The position numbers were made by a program, and so were the translations under genes. DNA of 26,733 nt from Moduliflexus sp964602655. Lineage in GTDB: Bacteria; Moduliflexota; Moduliflexia; Moduliflexales; Moduliflexaceae. Of this stretch, positions 7,861 to 15,316 are shown piece by piece. Within the stretch, counting starts at the first letter, position 1, and each line of letters begins with the position of its first letter. The stretch is from assembly GCA_964602655.1 (NCBI GenBank), contig CAZRSF010000084.1, positions 1 through 26,733 on the forward strand, given 5' to 3'. The notes under the pieces were generated by a model, which was given only the letters and a program-made list of their open reading frames with translations, made no database searches and was not told the DNA's origin.

Positions 7861-10043
7861 AACGCGACCTTCGCTTCGCCGCAACGCTCTTGCTTGAAGT
7901 CATCGTCATCCTCGCCTGCATTATTCTGCTGCAAACCGCCGCGCTAAGCGAGGTCAATTGGAAATTCGGACTGATCCGGCTTCGCTCGCATGGCTTGTTG
8001 ACGCCTGCGCTTGTTGGAATCGTCGCCTTTCTGCTGCGGCGACTGACGGTCGAACGTCTCTTCGCGCCGTTTGTGATCGAGAACGCTTTCCGACATATCG
8101 GAGATGGCGTTGTCAACCTGTCGCACCAGGCCGCGTCCCGCTTCATGTCATCAATCGCGTGTCGCGTTCGCCTGCTCGGATGCGCCGGAGCGATTATCGC
8201 GCTGCTCGTCCTTTTCAGCATTGTCAACCCATTGCAACACGGCGTCATCACCGCCTATTACGAAAATGCCGACTGGAACGGCAAGCCGTTTCTGCTTGTG
8301 CGCGAACCGTTTCAGGGGCTGAAACGCATCGAGCGGAATCTCGTGTTTCAGCCAGAGCGCTTCAGCGTCGAATGGAACGGATATTTGCACATCGAACGCG
8401 CCGGAATGTATGAATTGACCGTCGTCGCCGATGAATATGCGGCAATTTGGGTGAACGATCAACGTGTTGCCGAACATCCCGACGAAAAAAATTATCGGGT
8501 CTGTGCCGGCGTGATTGAGTTGCAGAAGGGAAGCCACGCCGTTCGTTTGCGCTATCGCAATACCGGCGATCTTGCCAAATTGAAAGTCTTTCTTTCGCCG
8601 CCGAATAAGCGCACCGAGCAAAAAGGATTGCCGCTCGAACGGGCGAACCTGTTTGCCGAACCGCCGTCCGTACTCGATATTCGCGCTGGTCGGGCGCTTG
8701 AGGCGATTTCGTCTGCGCTGACGTTCTGCCTGTTCGCGTGTTGCGGCGCGGCGTTGATCGTCGCTTTGATAGATCGTCAGGCTGTGTTCATGGTCATCTT
8801 TGGCGCAGTCTTCGTCAGCCACTTTTTTTTCAGCCCGATCACCACGCCGTTCGATTCGCGCTGGACGATTCACACCACCGTCAGTCTGCTGAAAGAAGGC
8901 AACGCCGACCTTGACGAATACCGCCAGATTTTGCGGACAAACGACTATTATTCCATCGAGCAAATAGACGGACACGCCTACACGAAATACCCGATTGGCG
9001 CGTCGTTGATCGCGCTGCCGTTCATGGCGATCATCAATCCTTTACTTGAAATCGGCCTGTCAGCAGACATCGAAACCGTGTTGAACCGGGCGCTGCCGGA
9101 AGGGATTGAAAAAGGGATCGCGTCCTGCCTTGTGGCGTTAATTGCCGCGCTGTTGTTCCGCATCAGCGAGATGTCAGGCATGAAATTCGGCCATGCGTTG
9201 CTGCTGGTAGGCATCTTCGCCTTCGGCACGTCCGCCTGGTCAACCGCCAGCCGTGCATTGTGGCAGCATACGCCTTCGATGTTGATGCTGACGCTTATTT
9301 TATATATGTTGCTGCGAGCGAAACTCGTCCCCGCCACGCCGAATTGGGCGATTGCGCTGCTCGGCTTGCCGGTCGCGTTTTCGTTCGTGATTCGTCCGAC
9401 GAACAGCATCGTCGTGCTTGTCATCAGCGCCTACATCGTGTTTGCGCATCGGCGGGCGTTTCTGGCATATTGCGCGTGGGGCGTGACCGTCGCCGCGCCG
9501 TTTGTCTGGTATAACCTGCACACGCATCACGCCCTGCTGCCCTCGTACTATTTGACCTCCTCGCATTTCGATGACGCGAAAACGCCGTTTTTCGAAGCGC
9601 TCGCGGGCATTTTGATCAGCCCGTCGCGTGGGTTGTTTATCTATTCGCCGATTCTGCTCTTTTCATTCTACGGCATTGCGCTGAAAATCCGAACGCGGCG
9701 TTGGAATGCGTTCGATTCGGCGGTTGCGGCGATGCTCGCGCTGCATACGCTGCTGTTGACGCTGTTTCCCTGCTGGTGGGGCGGTCATTCCTACGGCCCG
9801 CGCCTCTTCTGCGACATGCTGCCGTTCTTCTGCTATTTCCTGATACCGGTCTTCCTGCAATCGCCCGAATCGCAGACGTTCGCGCGACAGCTCCGCGCCT
9901 TTCTGTTCGTCATTCTGCTTGCCCTCAGCGTTTTGATTCACCTGCGCGGCGCAACAAGGATAGAAACGTATGAATGGAACACCTGGCCTGTGCCAGTCGA
10001 AGAAAAGCTCTGGGATTGGGAACATCCGCAGTTTCTCCGGTAG
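7851..10043 (+). CDS. GT-C-like integral membrane protein with PA14-like domain
   Basis: A 730-aa protein. An N-terminal region with membrane segments is followed by a soluble stretch at about 140-260 that resembles a PA14/lectin-like beta domain (YLHIERAGMYELTV, IWVNDQ, GSHAVRLRYRN). Then come many hydrophobic helices. The segment FDSRWTIHTTVSLLKEGN, followed by KYPIGASLIALPFMA, resembles the first periplasmic loop of polyprenyl-phosphate-sugar dependent GT-C glycosyltransferases, where an acidic residue is catalytic. It likely transfers a sugar on the outer face of the inner membrane; donor and acceptor are unknown. The ATG overlaps the LysR stop. An internal PA14-like domain between membrane segments is uncommon. 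A transporter-like role cannot be excluded. Confidence 0.6.
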   Translation: MHLKRDLRFAATLLLEVIVILACIILLQTAALSEVNWKFGLIRLRSHGLLTPALVGIVAFLLRRLTVERLFAPFVIENAFRHIGDGVVNLSHQAASRFMSSIACRVRLLGCAGAIIALLVLFSIVNPLQHGVITAYYENADWNGKPFLLVREPFQGLKRIERNLVFQPERFSVEWNGYLHIERAGMYELTVVADEYAAIWVNDQRVAEHPDEKNYRVCAGVIELQKGSHAVRLRYRNTGDLAKLKVFLSPPNKRTEQKGLPLERANLFAEPPSVLDIRAGRALEAISSALTFCLFACCGAALIVALIDRQAVFMVIFGAVFVSHFFFSPITTPFDSRWTIHTTVSLLKEGNADLDEYRQILRTNDYYSIEQIDGHAYTKYPIGASLIALPFMAIINPLLEIGLSADIETVLNRALPEGIEKGIASCLVALIAALLFRISEMSGMKFGHALLLVGIFAFGTSAWSTASRALWQHTPSMLMLTLILYMLLRAKLVPATPNWAIALLGLPVAFSFVIRPTNSIVVLVISAYIVFAHRRAFLAYCAWGVTVAAPFVWYNLHTHHALLPSYYLTSSHFDDAKTPFFEALAGILISPSRGLFIYSPILLFSFYGIALKIRTRRWNAFDSAVAAMLALHTLLLTLFPCWWGGHSYGPRLFCDMLPFFCYFLIPVFLQSPESQTFARQLRAFLFVILLALSVLIHLRGATRIETYEWNTWPVPVEEKLWDWEHPQFLR

Positions 10044-10044
10044 C

Positions 10045-10097
10045 GCGGGGCTGCGTCCCCGCACAATCACCTCTGACAGGGTTTGAAACCCTGTCAG
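10045..10097. repeat. Two palindromes after the GT-C-like gene
   Basis: GCGGGG/CCCCGC (10045-10062) begins one base after the stop codon, followed by CTGACAGGGTTT-G-AAACCCTGTCAG (10073-10097). The second shares ACCCTGTCAGGGT with a copy inside the NACHT-FGE gene at 12587-12618. The first could aid transcript ending, but no T-run follows. Confidence 0.65.
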
Positions 10098-10117
10098 GGG
10101 TATTTTGTCTTTTCAGC

Positions 10118-10145
10118 TTGACAGACTCGCTCTTTTCTGCATAAT
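10118..10145 (+). promoter_or_regulatory. Sigma-70 type promoter of the NACHT locus
   Basis: TTGACA (10118-10123) and CATAAT (10140-10145) are separated by 16 nt, a near-consensus pair. It points at the 152-aa gene and would give a leader of about 90 nt that contains the palindrome at 10175-10207. Confidence 0.6.
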
Positions 10146-10174
10146 TGCCATCGTGAAACGAAACCCGCATAAGC

Positions 10175-10207
10175 ATGTGTCAGACACCTTCAAGGTGTCT
10201 GACACAT
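10175..10207. repeat. TGTCAGACAC palindrome, copy 1
   Basis: A perfect palindrome with 16-bp arms (ATGTGTCAGACACCTT and its complement) around a single C. It lies in the predicted 5' leader, ahead of the ribosome site. A related copy is at 18773-18805, again just ahead of a ribosome site. Confidence 0.7.
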
Positions 10208-10240
10208 TTGTTCAATCACCAATAACACAGGGAGAAGAAT

Positions 10241-10699
10241 ATGGAACCGATCACCACAGCGATTGTCGCCGCCATCGGCGCAGGACTTGCCAAAATTGCA
10301 GAAACCGCTATCGTTGACGCCTACAACGGCATCAAGACCGCCATTATCAAACGTTTCGGCGCAGACAGCAAATTGGAAAAAGCGATCAAAAACGTCGAGG
10401 ACGATCCCGAAAGCGCTGGCTATAAAATGAATTTGGACGAACAAATCGTCAAAACCGGCGCAGACAAAGACCCCGACATTCTCAAGGCGGTCAAACAGTT
10501 GCTTGAGGCATTGGAAAAATTAGAACAGCAGCGCCCCGGCGCGACCGGCGTGGAACTCTCCAACATTCGCGGCGCGTCATTGACGATTGACAACGTGACC
10601 GCCACCGGTGAAGGCGTTAAAGCCGATAAAGTCAAGGTCAAAGGGGACATTAAAATTACCAATGTCAACGCCGGAGGATTACCGCCCTCAAAAAAGTAG
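10241..10699 (+). CDS. 152-aa helical protein, N-terminal partner of the NACHT protein
   Basis: A small protein upstream of, and probably translationally linked to, the NACHT gene. Residues 3-40 (starting PITTAIVAAIGAGLAKIAET) form a hydrophobic or amphipathic helical region. Residues 43-95 are charged helices. The tail from 107 is beta-prone (SNIRGASLTIDNV, then KVKVKGDIKITNV at 130-142). I know similar small helical modules next to or fused to bacterial STAND/NACHT NTPases, but cannot name the family. GGAGAAG (10231-10237) supports the start. The stop TAG follows directly on an A_AAA_AAG slip site, so this may be the short product of a frameshifted gene. The tail motif KGDI recurs at the NACHT N-terminus, suggesting homotypic or amyloid-like contact; that is inference. 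Confidence 0.7.
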   Translation: MEPITTAIVAAIGAGLAKIAETAIVDAYNGIKTAIIKRFGADSKLEKAIKNVEDDPESAGYKMNLDEQIVKTGADKDPDILKAVKQLLEALEKLEQQRPGATGVELSNIRGASLTIDNVTATGEGVKADKVKVKGDIKITNVNAGGLPPSKK

Positions 10700-10790
10700 A
10701 AACGGCAGCAGGCGGCATTCTTGATCGAATCGCGGCGAGGACGAAAGCGTTTTTTTCGCCTGCGTCGCCCCAAGACGCGCCTGCTGCCGT
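10673..10790 (+). promoter_or_regulatory. Putative -1 programmed ribosomal frameshift signal
   Basis: All parts of a dnaX-type signal are present. GGAGG lies at 10673-10677. The slippery heptamer A_AAA_AAG is at 10690-10696, in the phase of the upstream gene (tcA AAA AAG TAG). A 5-nt spacer follows, then a perfect 13-bp stem: ACGGCAGCAGGCG at 10702-10714 pairs with CGCCTGCTGCCGT at 10778-10790 across a 63-nt loop. A -1 slip continues at GTA (10696) straight into the NACHT frame, which is open from 10654. A one-base assembly error in the A run is the main alternative. Confidence 0.6.
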
Positions 10791-13665
10791 GAATTCTTTA
10801 CATAAGGTTTCTGCTAAAGGCGATATTTACGTCGAAGCAAACCAGGAAATCCATCATCATTACAGCGCGGAATCGTCTGAAGCCGAGCAATGCGACGCGC
10901 TTGAAATCCGCTATCTCGGATGGCTGTTCGAGCGGCTGAAGCAACTGAATCTGAGCGGCATCAACCTCTCCAGCGCAGGCCAGCAGCAGCGCTGCGTCAG
11001 TCTGGCTGAGGTCTATACCGCCTTATGGACGCGCAGCGCGGAGGCCGGGCGCGGCGATGCGTTCGTCATAGACGGGCGCGAACGGCTGCGCTCTGCTCTC
11101 GACATGTTGAATGAGACGCCGCGCCTCGTCTTGCTCGGCGAGCCGGGGAGCGGCAAAAGCACGTTCGTAGATTTCGTCGCGCTCTGTCTGGCGGGGCATC
11201 GCCTGAACGACCGATGCGCCAATCTTGAACGACTCATCGCGCCGATGCCGGATGAACGCGACAAAGAAAAACCGACGCCGCAGACCTGGACGCATGGCGC
11301 GTTGATTCCGATTAAAATCGTCTTGCGGGATTTTGCGGCAAACACGCCGAACCTTGATCCGAAAAACGCGTTCAAGGCGCTTATGGAGTTCATCCGGCGC
11401 GAACTCGACCGCGACGGCCATGCGGAGTGTCTCAACGCGCTGCAACGGGCGTTAGACGCAGGCCGGGCGCTCATGATGTTCGATGGTCTCGACGAAGTCC
11501 CGGACGCCGAGCGCGAGCATCGCCGCGCACAGATGATTGCGGTCGTCGAGCAATTTGCCAGAGCCAACCCCAAGGCGCGCGTGCTCGTCACCTGCCGGAC
11601 GTATGCGTATCACCGCCAGCAGTGGGCGCTTCAGGATTTTACCGCCACCGCGCTGTCCCCCTTTACCGATCCGCAAATCACGCAGTTTATCGAGGTCTGG
11701 TATCAGCATCTCGCCGCGTTGAAACAGGTGGAGGCATCTCGCGCCGAGGGCAACGCGGCGCGATTGAAGGAGGCGGTCTTTCAGCGGGAACGCCGCAGCG
11801 ACCGCCTGCACGAATTTGCGCGGCGTCCGCTGCTGCTGACGCTGATGGCGAGCCTGCACGCCTGGCATAACGGCGAACTGCCGCAAAAGCGGGGCGAACT
11901 CTACGCCAAAGCCTCGGATTTGCTCTTATACTGGTGGGAACAGCGCAAAACCGTCGAAAAAGAGGGCAAGACGACGCTGGTGCATGAAAGTTTGACGGAA
12001 CTCCTGAACGTCGGGAAAGACGCGCTGCTGAACAGCCTGAAAAAATTAGCGTATCAGGCGCACAGCGGCCAGCCGGAATTGGTCGGCACGGCGGACATCA
12101 CTCAAGACGCGCTCAGCCTCGAATTATTGCATATTTCCGACAATCCTGAATTGAAGCCGAACCTGCTGAAAATGCATCTCAGCGACCGCGCCGGGCTGCT
12201 TATGCCGCGCAGCGTCAATGTCTATTACTTTCCGCATCGCAGTTTTCAGGAATATCTCGCTGCCGCGTATCTGTATGATCATCCCGATCATGCCGATTTT
12301 CCGGACAACGTGGTGCAATTGACGCGCAACGAGCCGGAGCGCTGGCGCGAGGTGGTTTTATTGGCGGCGCAGCTTTCCAACAAGACTGCGCTCTGGACGC
12401 TTGTCAGTGAATTATGTCAGGCCGATCCCGAAACGACGGCGCAGCCGAACGCCGACGCCTACGGCGCGTTATTGGCGGCGCAGGCGTTGGACGAAACGAA
12501 AACGCCCGCGAACTCGCCGCCGCGTCAAGAGACAATCGAGCGGCTGCGCCGCTGGCTGAAAGCGATTTTGACCGAATGGACGGCAGAACCCTGTCAGGGT
12601 TCGACACCCTGGCAGGGTTGCGCTCCGCTGTCCGCCATAGACCGGGCATTAGCGGGCGACCTGCTGGCGGCGTTCGGCGATGACCGCAAAGGCGTCGGCG
12701 TGATTTCGATGACCCACCCCTTGCCCCTCCCAGGAGGGGAAATATCGGAGAATTCCCCTCCTGGGAGGGGCAAGGGGTGGGTTGTGCCGGATATTGATTT
12801 TGTCAAAATTCAGGCGGGCGAATTCTGGATGGGCAGCGATGAAAATGATCGCGAAAAGCCGCGCCATCTTGTGACGTTTCACGAGCCGTTTCAGATGAGC
12901 CGCTATCCGGTGACGAACGCGCAATATGAGGCGTTTGTGACGGCTGGAGGCTATGAAAATAAGGCGTATTGGGAAGCGGGCGGCGGTTGGGAATACAAAG
13001 AAAAATATGATTGGAATGGGCCGCGTCAATTTTCGGATGCGCGCTTCGGGCTGGCGAATCATCCGGTGGTGGGCGTGTCGTGGTATGAGGCGATGGCCTT
13101 TTGCGCGTGGTTGACCGAACGATTCCGCGCCGTAGAGACGTACGCCGTAGAGACGCACGGCCGTGCGTCTCTACCCGGAATATCGCGCCCCCACGGAGAG
13201 ACGCACGGCCGTGCGTCTCTACCATGCCGCCTGCCGACCGAGGCGGAATGGGAATACGTGGCGCGAGGGGCGGGAAAAGAATATCGCCGCTATCCCTGGG
13301 GCGACGAGGAGAGCACGCCGGAACATGCGAATTACCGCGAGACGAACATCGGCGCGACGAGCGCGGTCGGTTGTTTTCCGCGTGGCAAAAGCGAATTTTC
13401 CGGCTGTGAAGAGATGGCGGGAAATGTCTATGAATGGTGTCTCGATGTCTGGCATCAGAATTATAACAATGCGCCGGACGACGGTAGCGCGTGGATAAAA
13501 GACGGCAATGAGGATTGGCGTGTACTACGCGGCGGCTATTTTGGTGATCCTGATACAGATATTCGTTGCGCCTATCGTGTCAGGCTCGACTGGCATCACC
13601 TCAGGGACTACTACTACGGTTTTCGGTTGGTGCGTTCCGGGTTGTTCGCAGTATCGCCGTGCTGA
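10789..13665 (+). CDS. NACHT NTPase with C-terminal FGE-sulfatase (C-type-lectin-fold) domain
   Basis: A STAND-type NTPase of the kind used in bacterial defence or signalling. Counting from the GTG at 10789 (958 aa), Walker A is GEPGSGKST at 117-125, Walker B is MMFDGLDEV at 229-237, a sensor arginine is in VLVTCR near 270, and the winged-helix region ends with FPHRSFQEYLAAAYL. After a linker comes an FGE-like domain from about 668: IQAGEFWMGS, PVTNAQYEAF, VVGVSWYEAMAF, CRLPTEAEWEY, EMAGNVYEWCLD and a terminal VLRGG...GFRLV. The GTG has no ribosome site and would be buried in an RNA stem. The frame is open back to 10654, so entry by -1 frameshifting is likely, giving 989 residues added to the 152-aa protein. 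Repeat-derived peptides are inserted at about 600-611, 641-665 and 782-811. The last 45 residues look DGR-diversified. Confidence 0.85.
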   Translation: MNSLHKVSAKGDIYVEANQEIHHHYSAESSEAEQCDALEIRYLGWLFERLKQLNLSGINLSSAGQQQRCVSLAEVYTALWTRSAEAGRGDAFVIDGRERLRSALDMLNETPRLVLLGEPGSGKSTFVDFVALCLAGHRLNDRCANLERLIAPMPDERDKEKPTPQTWTHGALIPIKIVLRDFAANTPNLDPKNAFKALMEFIRRELDRDGHAECLNALQRALDAGRALMMFDGLDEVPDAEREHRRAQMIAVVEQFARANPKARVLVTCRTYAYHRQQWALQDFTATALSPFTDPQITQFIEVWYQHLAALKQVEASRAEGNAARLKEAVFQRERRSDRLHEFARRPLLLTLMASLHAWHNGELPQKRGELYAKASDLLLYWWEQRKTVEKEGKTTLVHESLTELLNVGKDALLNSLKKLAYQAHSGQPELVGTADITQDALSLELLHISDNPELKPNLLKMHLSDRAGLLMPRSVNVYYFPHRSFQEYLAAAYLYDHPDHADFPDNVVQLTRNEPERWREVVLLAAQLSNKTALWTLVSELCQADPETTAQPNADAYGALLAAQALDETKTPANSPPRQETIERLRRWLKAILTEWTAEPCQGSTPWQGCAPLSAIDRALAGDLLAAFGDDRKGVGVISMTHPLPLPGGEISENSPPGRGKGWVVPDIDFVKIQAGEFWMGSDENDREKPRHLVTFHEPFQMSRYPVTNAQYEAFVTAGGYENKAYWEAGGGWEYKEKYDWNGPRQFSDARFGLANHPVVGVSWYEAMAFCAWLTERFRAVETYAVETHGRASLPGISRPHGETHGRASLPCRLPTEAEWEYVARGAGKEYRRYPWGDEESTPEHANYRETNIGATSAVGCFPRGKSEFSGCEEMAGNVYEWCLDVWHQNYNNAPDDGSAWIKDGNEDWRVLRGGYFGDPDTDIRCAYRVRLDWHHLRDYYYGFRLVRSGLFAVSPC
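12587..12618. repeat. ACCCTGTCAGGGT palindrome inside NACHT-FGE gene
   Basis: AACCCTGTCAGGGTT is followed by ACCCTGGCAGGGT. It is related to the intergenic palindrome at 10073-10097 and is read in frame as part of the NACHT-FGE linker. Confidence 0.6.
12712..12782. repeat. Perfect 30-bp inverted repeat inside NACHT-FGE gene
   Basis: Arms 12712-12741 and 12753-12782 are perfect complements around an 11-nt loop. Each contains CCCCTCC/GGAGGGG and ACCCACCCC. The element matches the intergenic one at 6320-6412. It is translated as a Pro/Gly-rich linker (THPLPLPGGE, then SPPGRGKGWV) between the NTPase and the FGE domain. Confidence 0.85.
13132..13222. repeat. GTAGAGACGCACGG palindromes inside FGE domain
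   Basis: A perfect 28-nt palindrome at 13147-13174 (GTAGAGACGCACGG and its complement) and a near-identical copy at 13196-13222 are preceded by a partial GTAGAGACG at 13132. They are read in frame as VETHGRASL and GETHGRASL, interrupting the FGE fold just before CRLPTEAEWEY. Confidence 0.85.
13537..13617 (+). other. Candidate DGR variable region at the FGE C-terminus
   Basis: After VLRGG the codons run TAT TTT GGT GAT CCT GAT (ACA) GAT ATT. Further on they run GTC AGG CTC GAC TGG CAT CAC CTC AGG GAC TAC TAC TAC, before GGT TTT CGG. Nearly all could come from AAT or AAC template codons by changes at adenines only, as in diversity-generating retroelements. The position at the end of a C-type-lectin fold fits known DGR targets. 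No reverse transcriptase or template repeat is in the window. Confidence 0.5.
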
Positions 13666-13679
13666 ATGCTGAATTGCCA

Positions 13680-13863
13680 GGGGTTGAAACCCCCGTCTGT
13701 ATTCCGCCGCCCTTTCAGGGCGAAGACGGCGACGCTCCCAGCCCTGAAAGGGCGTGATATGCCAGCACAGGGCAACGCCCTGTGAACCTGTGCCCCCGCG
13801 AAACGGGATGAAACGGCGTCGGGTATTGTGTCGCACATCCGTTTCGTAGGGCGTTGCCCTACG
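13680..13863. repeat. Cluster of short palindromes downstream of NACHT-FGE gene
   Basis: Several hairpins follow each other: GGGGTTGAAACCCC (13680-13693), GCCCTTTCAGGGC (13709-13721), its partner GCCCTGAAAGGGC (13741-13753), CACAGGGC/GCCCTGTG (13766-13784) and GTAGGGCGTTGCCCTAC (13847-13863). No gene is seen in this gap between the NACHT-FGE gene and the convergent LacI-family gene. Confidence 0.65.
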
Positions 13864-13887
13864 CTGACAGATCGCGCTCTTTCAGGG

Positions 13888-14892
13888 CTATGCCGAGCGG
13901 CGAATCACTAAATACGGCGCGGGAACGGGGGGATAGACGCCGGAGAACGCGCCGTGAATTTTTTCCAATAAGACCTTCATCGCAATCGCGCCGATAGCGG
14001 TGTGATTCTGATTCACGGTGGTCAGCGGCACGAGGCAGACATCGGAAAACAGAATATTGTCGAATCCCATCACCGCCACGTCTTCGGGAATCCGCAAGCC
14101 GCATTCCAAAATCGCCTTCATCACGCCGAACGCGAGCATATCGTTGAACGCAAAGACGGCGCTAAAGTCGCGGCGTGTTCTGAGAATCGCCTGCATGGCG
14201 ACGTAGCCGCCTTCGACGCTGATCTCTTCGCAGGCGCGCAGCAGGTTATCGGGATTCCAGGTCAGTCCGCGTTCCTGAAACGCCTGCTGAAGCCCTTGAA
14301 TTCGTTCTTCTACGGCAATTACGGAGGATGCGCGCGTCAGATGCAGAATCTGCCGATGCCCTTTGTCTAACAGATATTGCCCCGCCAAATACGCGCCCGC
14401 CGCGCTATCGGCTTTGACGCACGGGTAGTCATGCCCCGGAATCGTGCGATTGATCAGCGCGTAGGGGATTTTTTGACGATGCAGCACTTCGATGTTTTCG
14501 TTGGCGCGCGGCTGCGCCGGGGTCAGAATGATGCCATCCACATGTTTTTCGATCAACATGCGCAACGCCTTGTTTTCGCGATCAAGCTGGTCGTTGGAAT
14601 TGCAGAGCATGATGGAATAATCGGCGTCAGAAGCCTCCTGTTCCAGCCCTTTGATCACAAAGGAATAAAACGGGTTCGCGTTTTCCGGCAGAATGACGCC
14701 GATCGAGCGCTGCGGCTTGCCGCTGAGTCCGCGCCCGAACATGTTCGGCACGTAATGGAGTTCCTGCGCGGTCTGTTTGATTTTGTCCCGCAATTCCGGG
14801 CTGACGCCCGGCTGATCGTTCAGCGCCTTCGAGACGGTTTTGGTCGTCGTCTGGAGCAGCGCGGCAATATCGCGTAACGTGGCTTTTTTCAT
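13888..14892 (-). CDS. LacI-family transcriptional repressor
   Basis: A 334-aa regulator. The N-terminal helix-turn-helix is ATLRDIAALLQTTTKTVSKA, with the hinge near YVPNMFGRGLSG. A periplasmic-binding-protein-like ligand domain follows (GVILPENANPFYSFVIKGLE, DGIILTPAQ, INRTIP, FNDMLAFGVMKA, MGFDN). The ligand is probably a sugar or related metabolite; no sugar-use genes flank it, so its targets are unclear. The ATG at 14892 has no strong ribosome site. The leader holds a perfect hairpin (14906-14933), and the promoter carries an operator (14959-14972), suggesting self-repression. Family assignment is secure. Confidence 0.93.
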   Translation of the reverse strand: MKKATLRDIAALLQTTTKTVSKALNDQPGVSPELRDKIKQTAQELHYVPNMFGRGLSGKPQRSIGVILPENANPFYSFVIKGLEQEASDADYSIMLCNSNDQLDRENKALRMLIEKHVDGIILTPAQPRANENIEVLHRQKIPYALINRTIPGHDYPCVKADSAAGAYLAGQYLLDKGHRQILHLTRASSVIAVEERIQGLQQAFQERGLTWNPDNLLRACEEISVEGGYVAMQAILRTRRDFSAVFAFNDMLAFGVMKAILECGLRIPEDVAVMGFDNILFSDVCLVPLTTVNQNHTAIGAIAMKVLLEKIHGAFSGVYPPVPAPYLVIRRSA

Positions 14893-14905
14893 ATTCGGTT
14901 GTGTC

Positions 14906-14933
14906 GTACGTCGAAACTTCAGTTTCGACGTAC
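14906..14933. repeat. CGAAAC/GTTTCG palindrome, copy 2
   Basis: GTACGTCGAAACT and its exact complement lie around TC, a 13-bp stem with a 2-nt loop. It lies between the LacI-family start and its promoter, so the transcript leader would fold. It belongs to the family seen at 6281, 15009 and 20609. Confidence 0.7.
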
Positions 14934-14952
14934 TTTCATGATCGTTTCAAGC

Positions 14953-14981
14953 ACAACAGGTAATCGTTTACCGATTGTCAA
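14953..14981 (-). promoter_or_regulatory. Promoter and operator of the LacI-family gene
   Basis: On the minus strand TTGACA (14976-14981) is followed after 17 nt by a weak -10 (TGTTGT, 14953-14958). The spacer contains GGTAATCGTTTACC (14959-14972, plus strand), a LacI-type operator with a central CG and five matched bases on each side. A repressor bound there would block its own promoter. Confidence 0.5.
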
Positions 14982-15008
14982 GAAATTTTTGTCAGATATT
15001 ATCTGTAC

Positions 15009-15050
15009 GCCGAAACTGTTGTTTCGGCGAGGGCGAAACAACAGTTTCGC
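15009..15050. repeat. Paired CGAAAC/GTTTCG hairpins, copies 3 and 4
   Basis: GCCGAAAC-TGTT-GTTTCGGC (15009-15028) and GCGAAAC-AACA-GTTTCGC (15033-15050). The two hairpins are also inverted copies of each other. They are part of the gene-free stretch 14893-15644. Confidence 0.65.
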
Positions 15051-15316
15051 TTTACGAGAATTGATCTATGCCCCAAATCAGGCAGACCTGAATTTTTCAT
15101 CATACCCAAGATTTCCCCTATAATACAGGCCGATTCCGTCTATTTTCCTCGATGGTCTCTTTCCCGACACGCCTGAAATCGGGTATCATAAATATCTTGA
15201 CAATTTCGCCGCCTCCCGAACAGAACCGTCGTTGCGCCGATTCGGCGTGATTGGCATAAGAGTTGAAAAGAATGACTTGGTATTTGAGAGCATGAAGGGG
15301 GCGGGGCTGTTAAGTT

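Noticed and set aside
8151..8975. 274-codon minus-strand frame opposite the GT-C-like gene
   Set aside because: It is antisense shadow coding with no start context or recognisable domain.
10789..10791. GTG as a normal start of the NACHT gene
   Set aside because: It has no Shine-Dalgarno, its first bases lie in the predicted stem, and the frame is open further upstream to the slip site. The position is kept only as the conservative left border of the CDS.
13132..13222. CRISPR-like repeat pair
   Set aside because: Only two palindromic copies, inside a coding frame, with no regular spacers and no cas genes.
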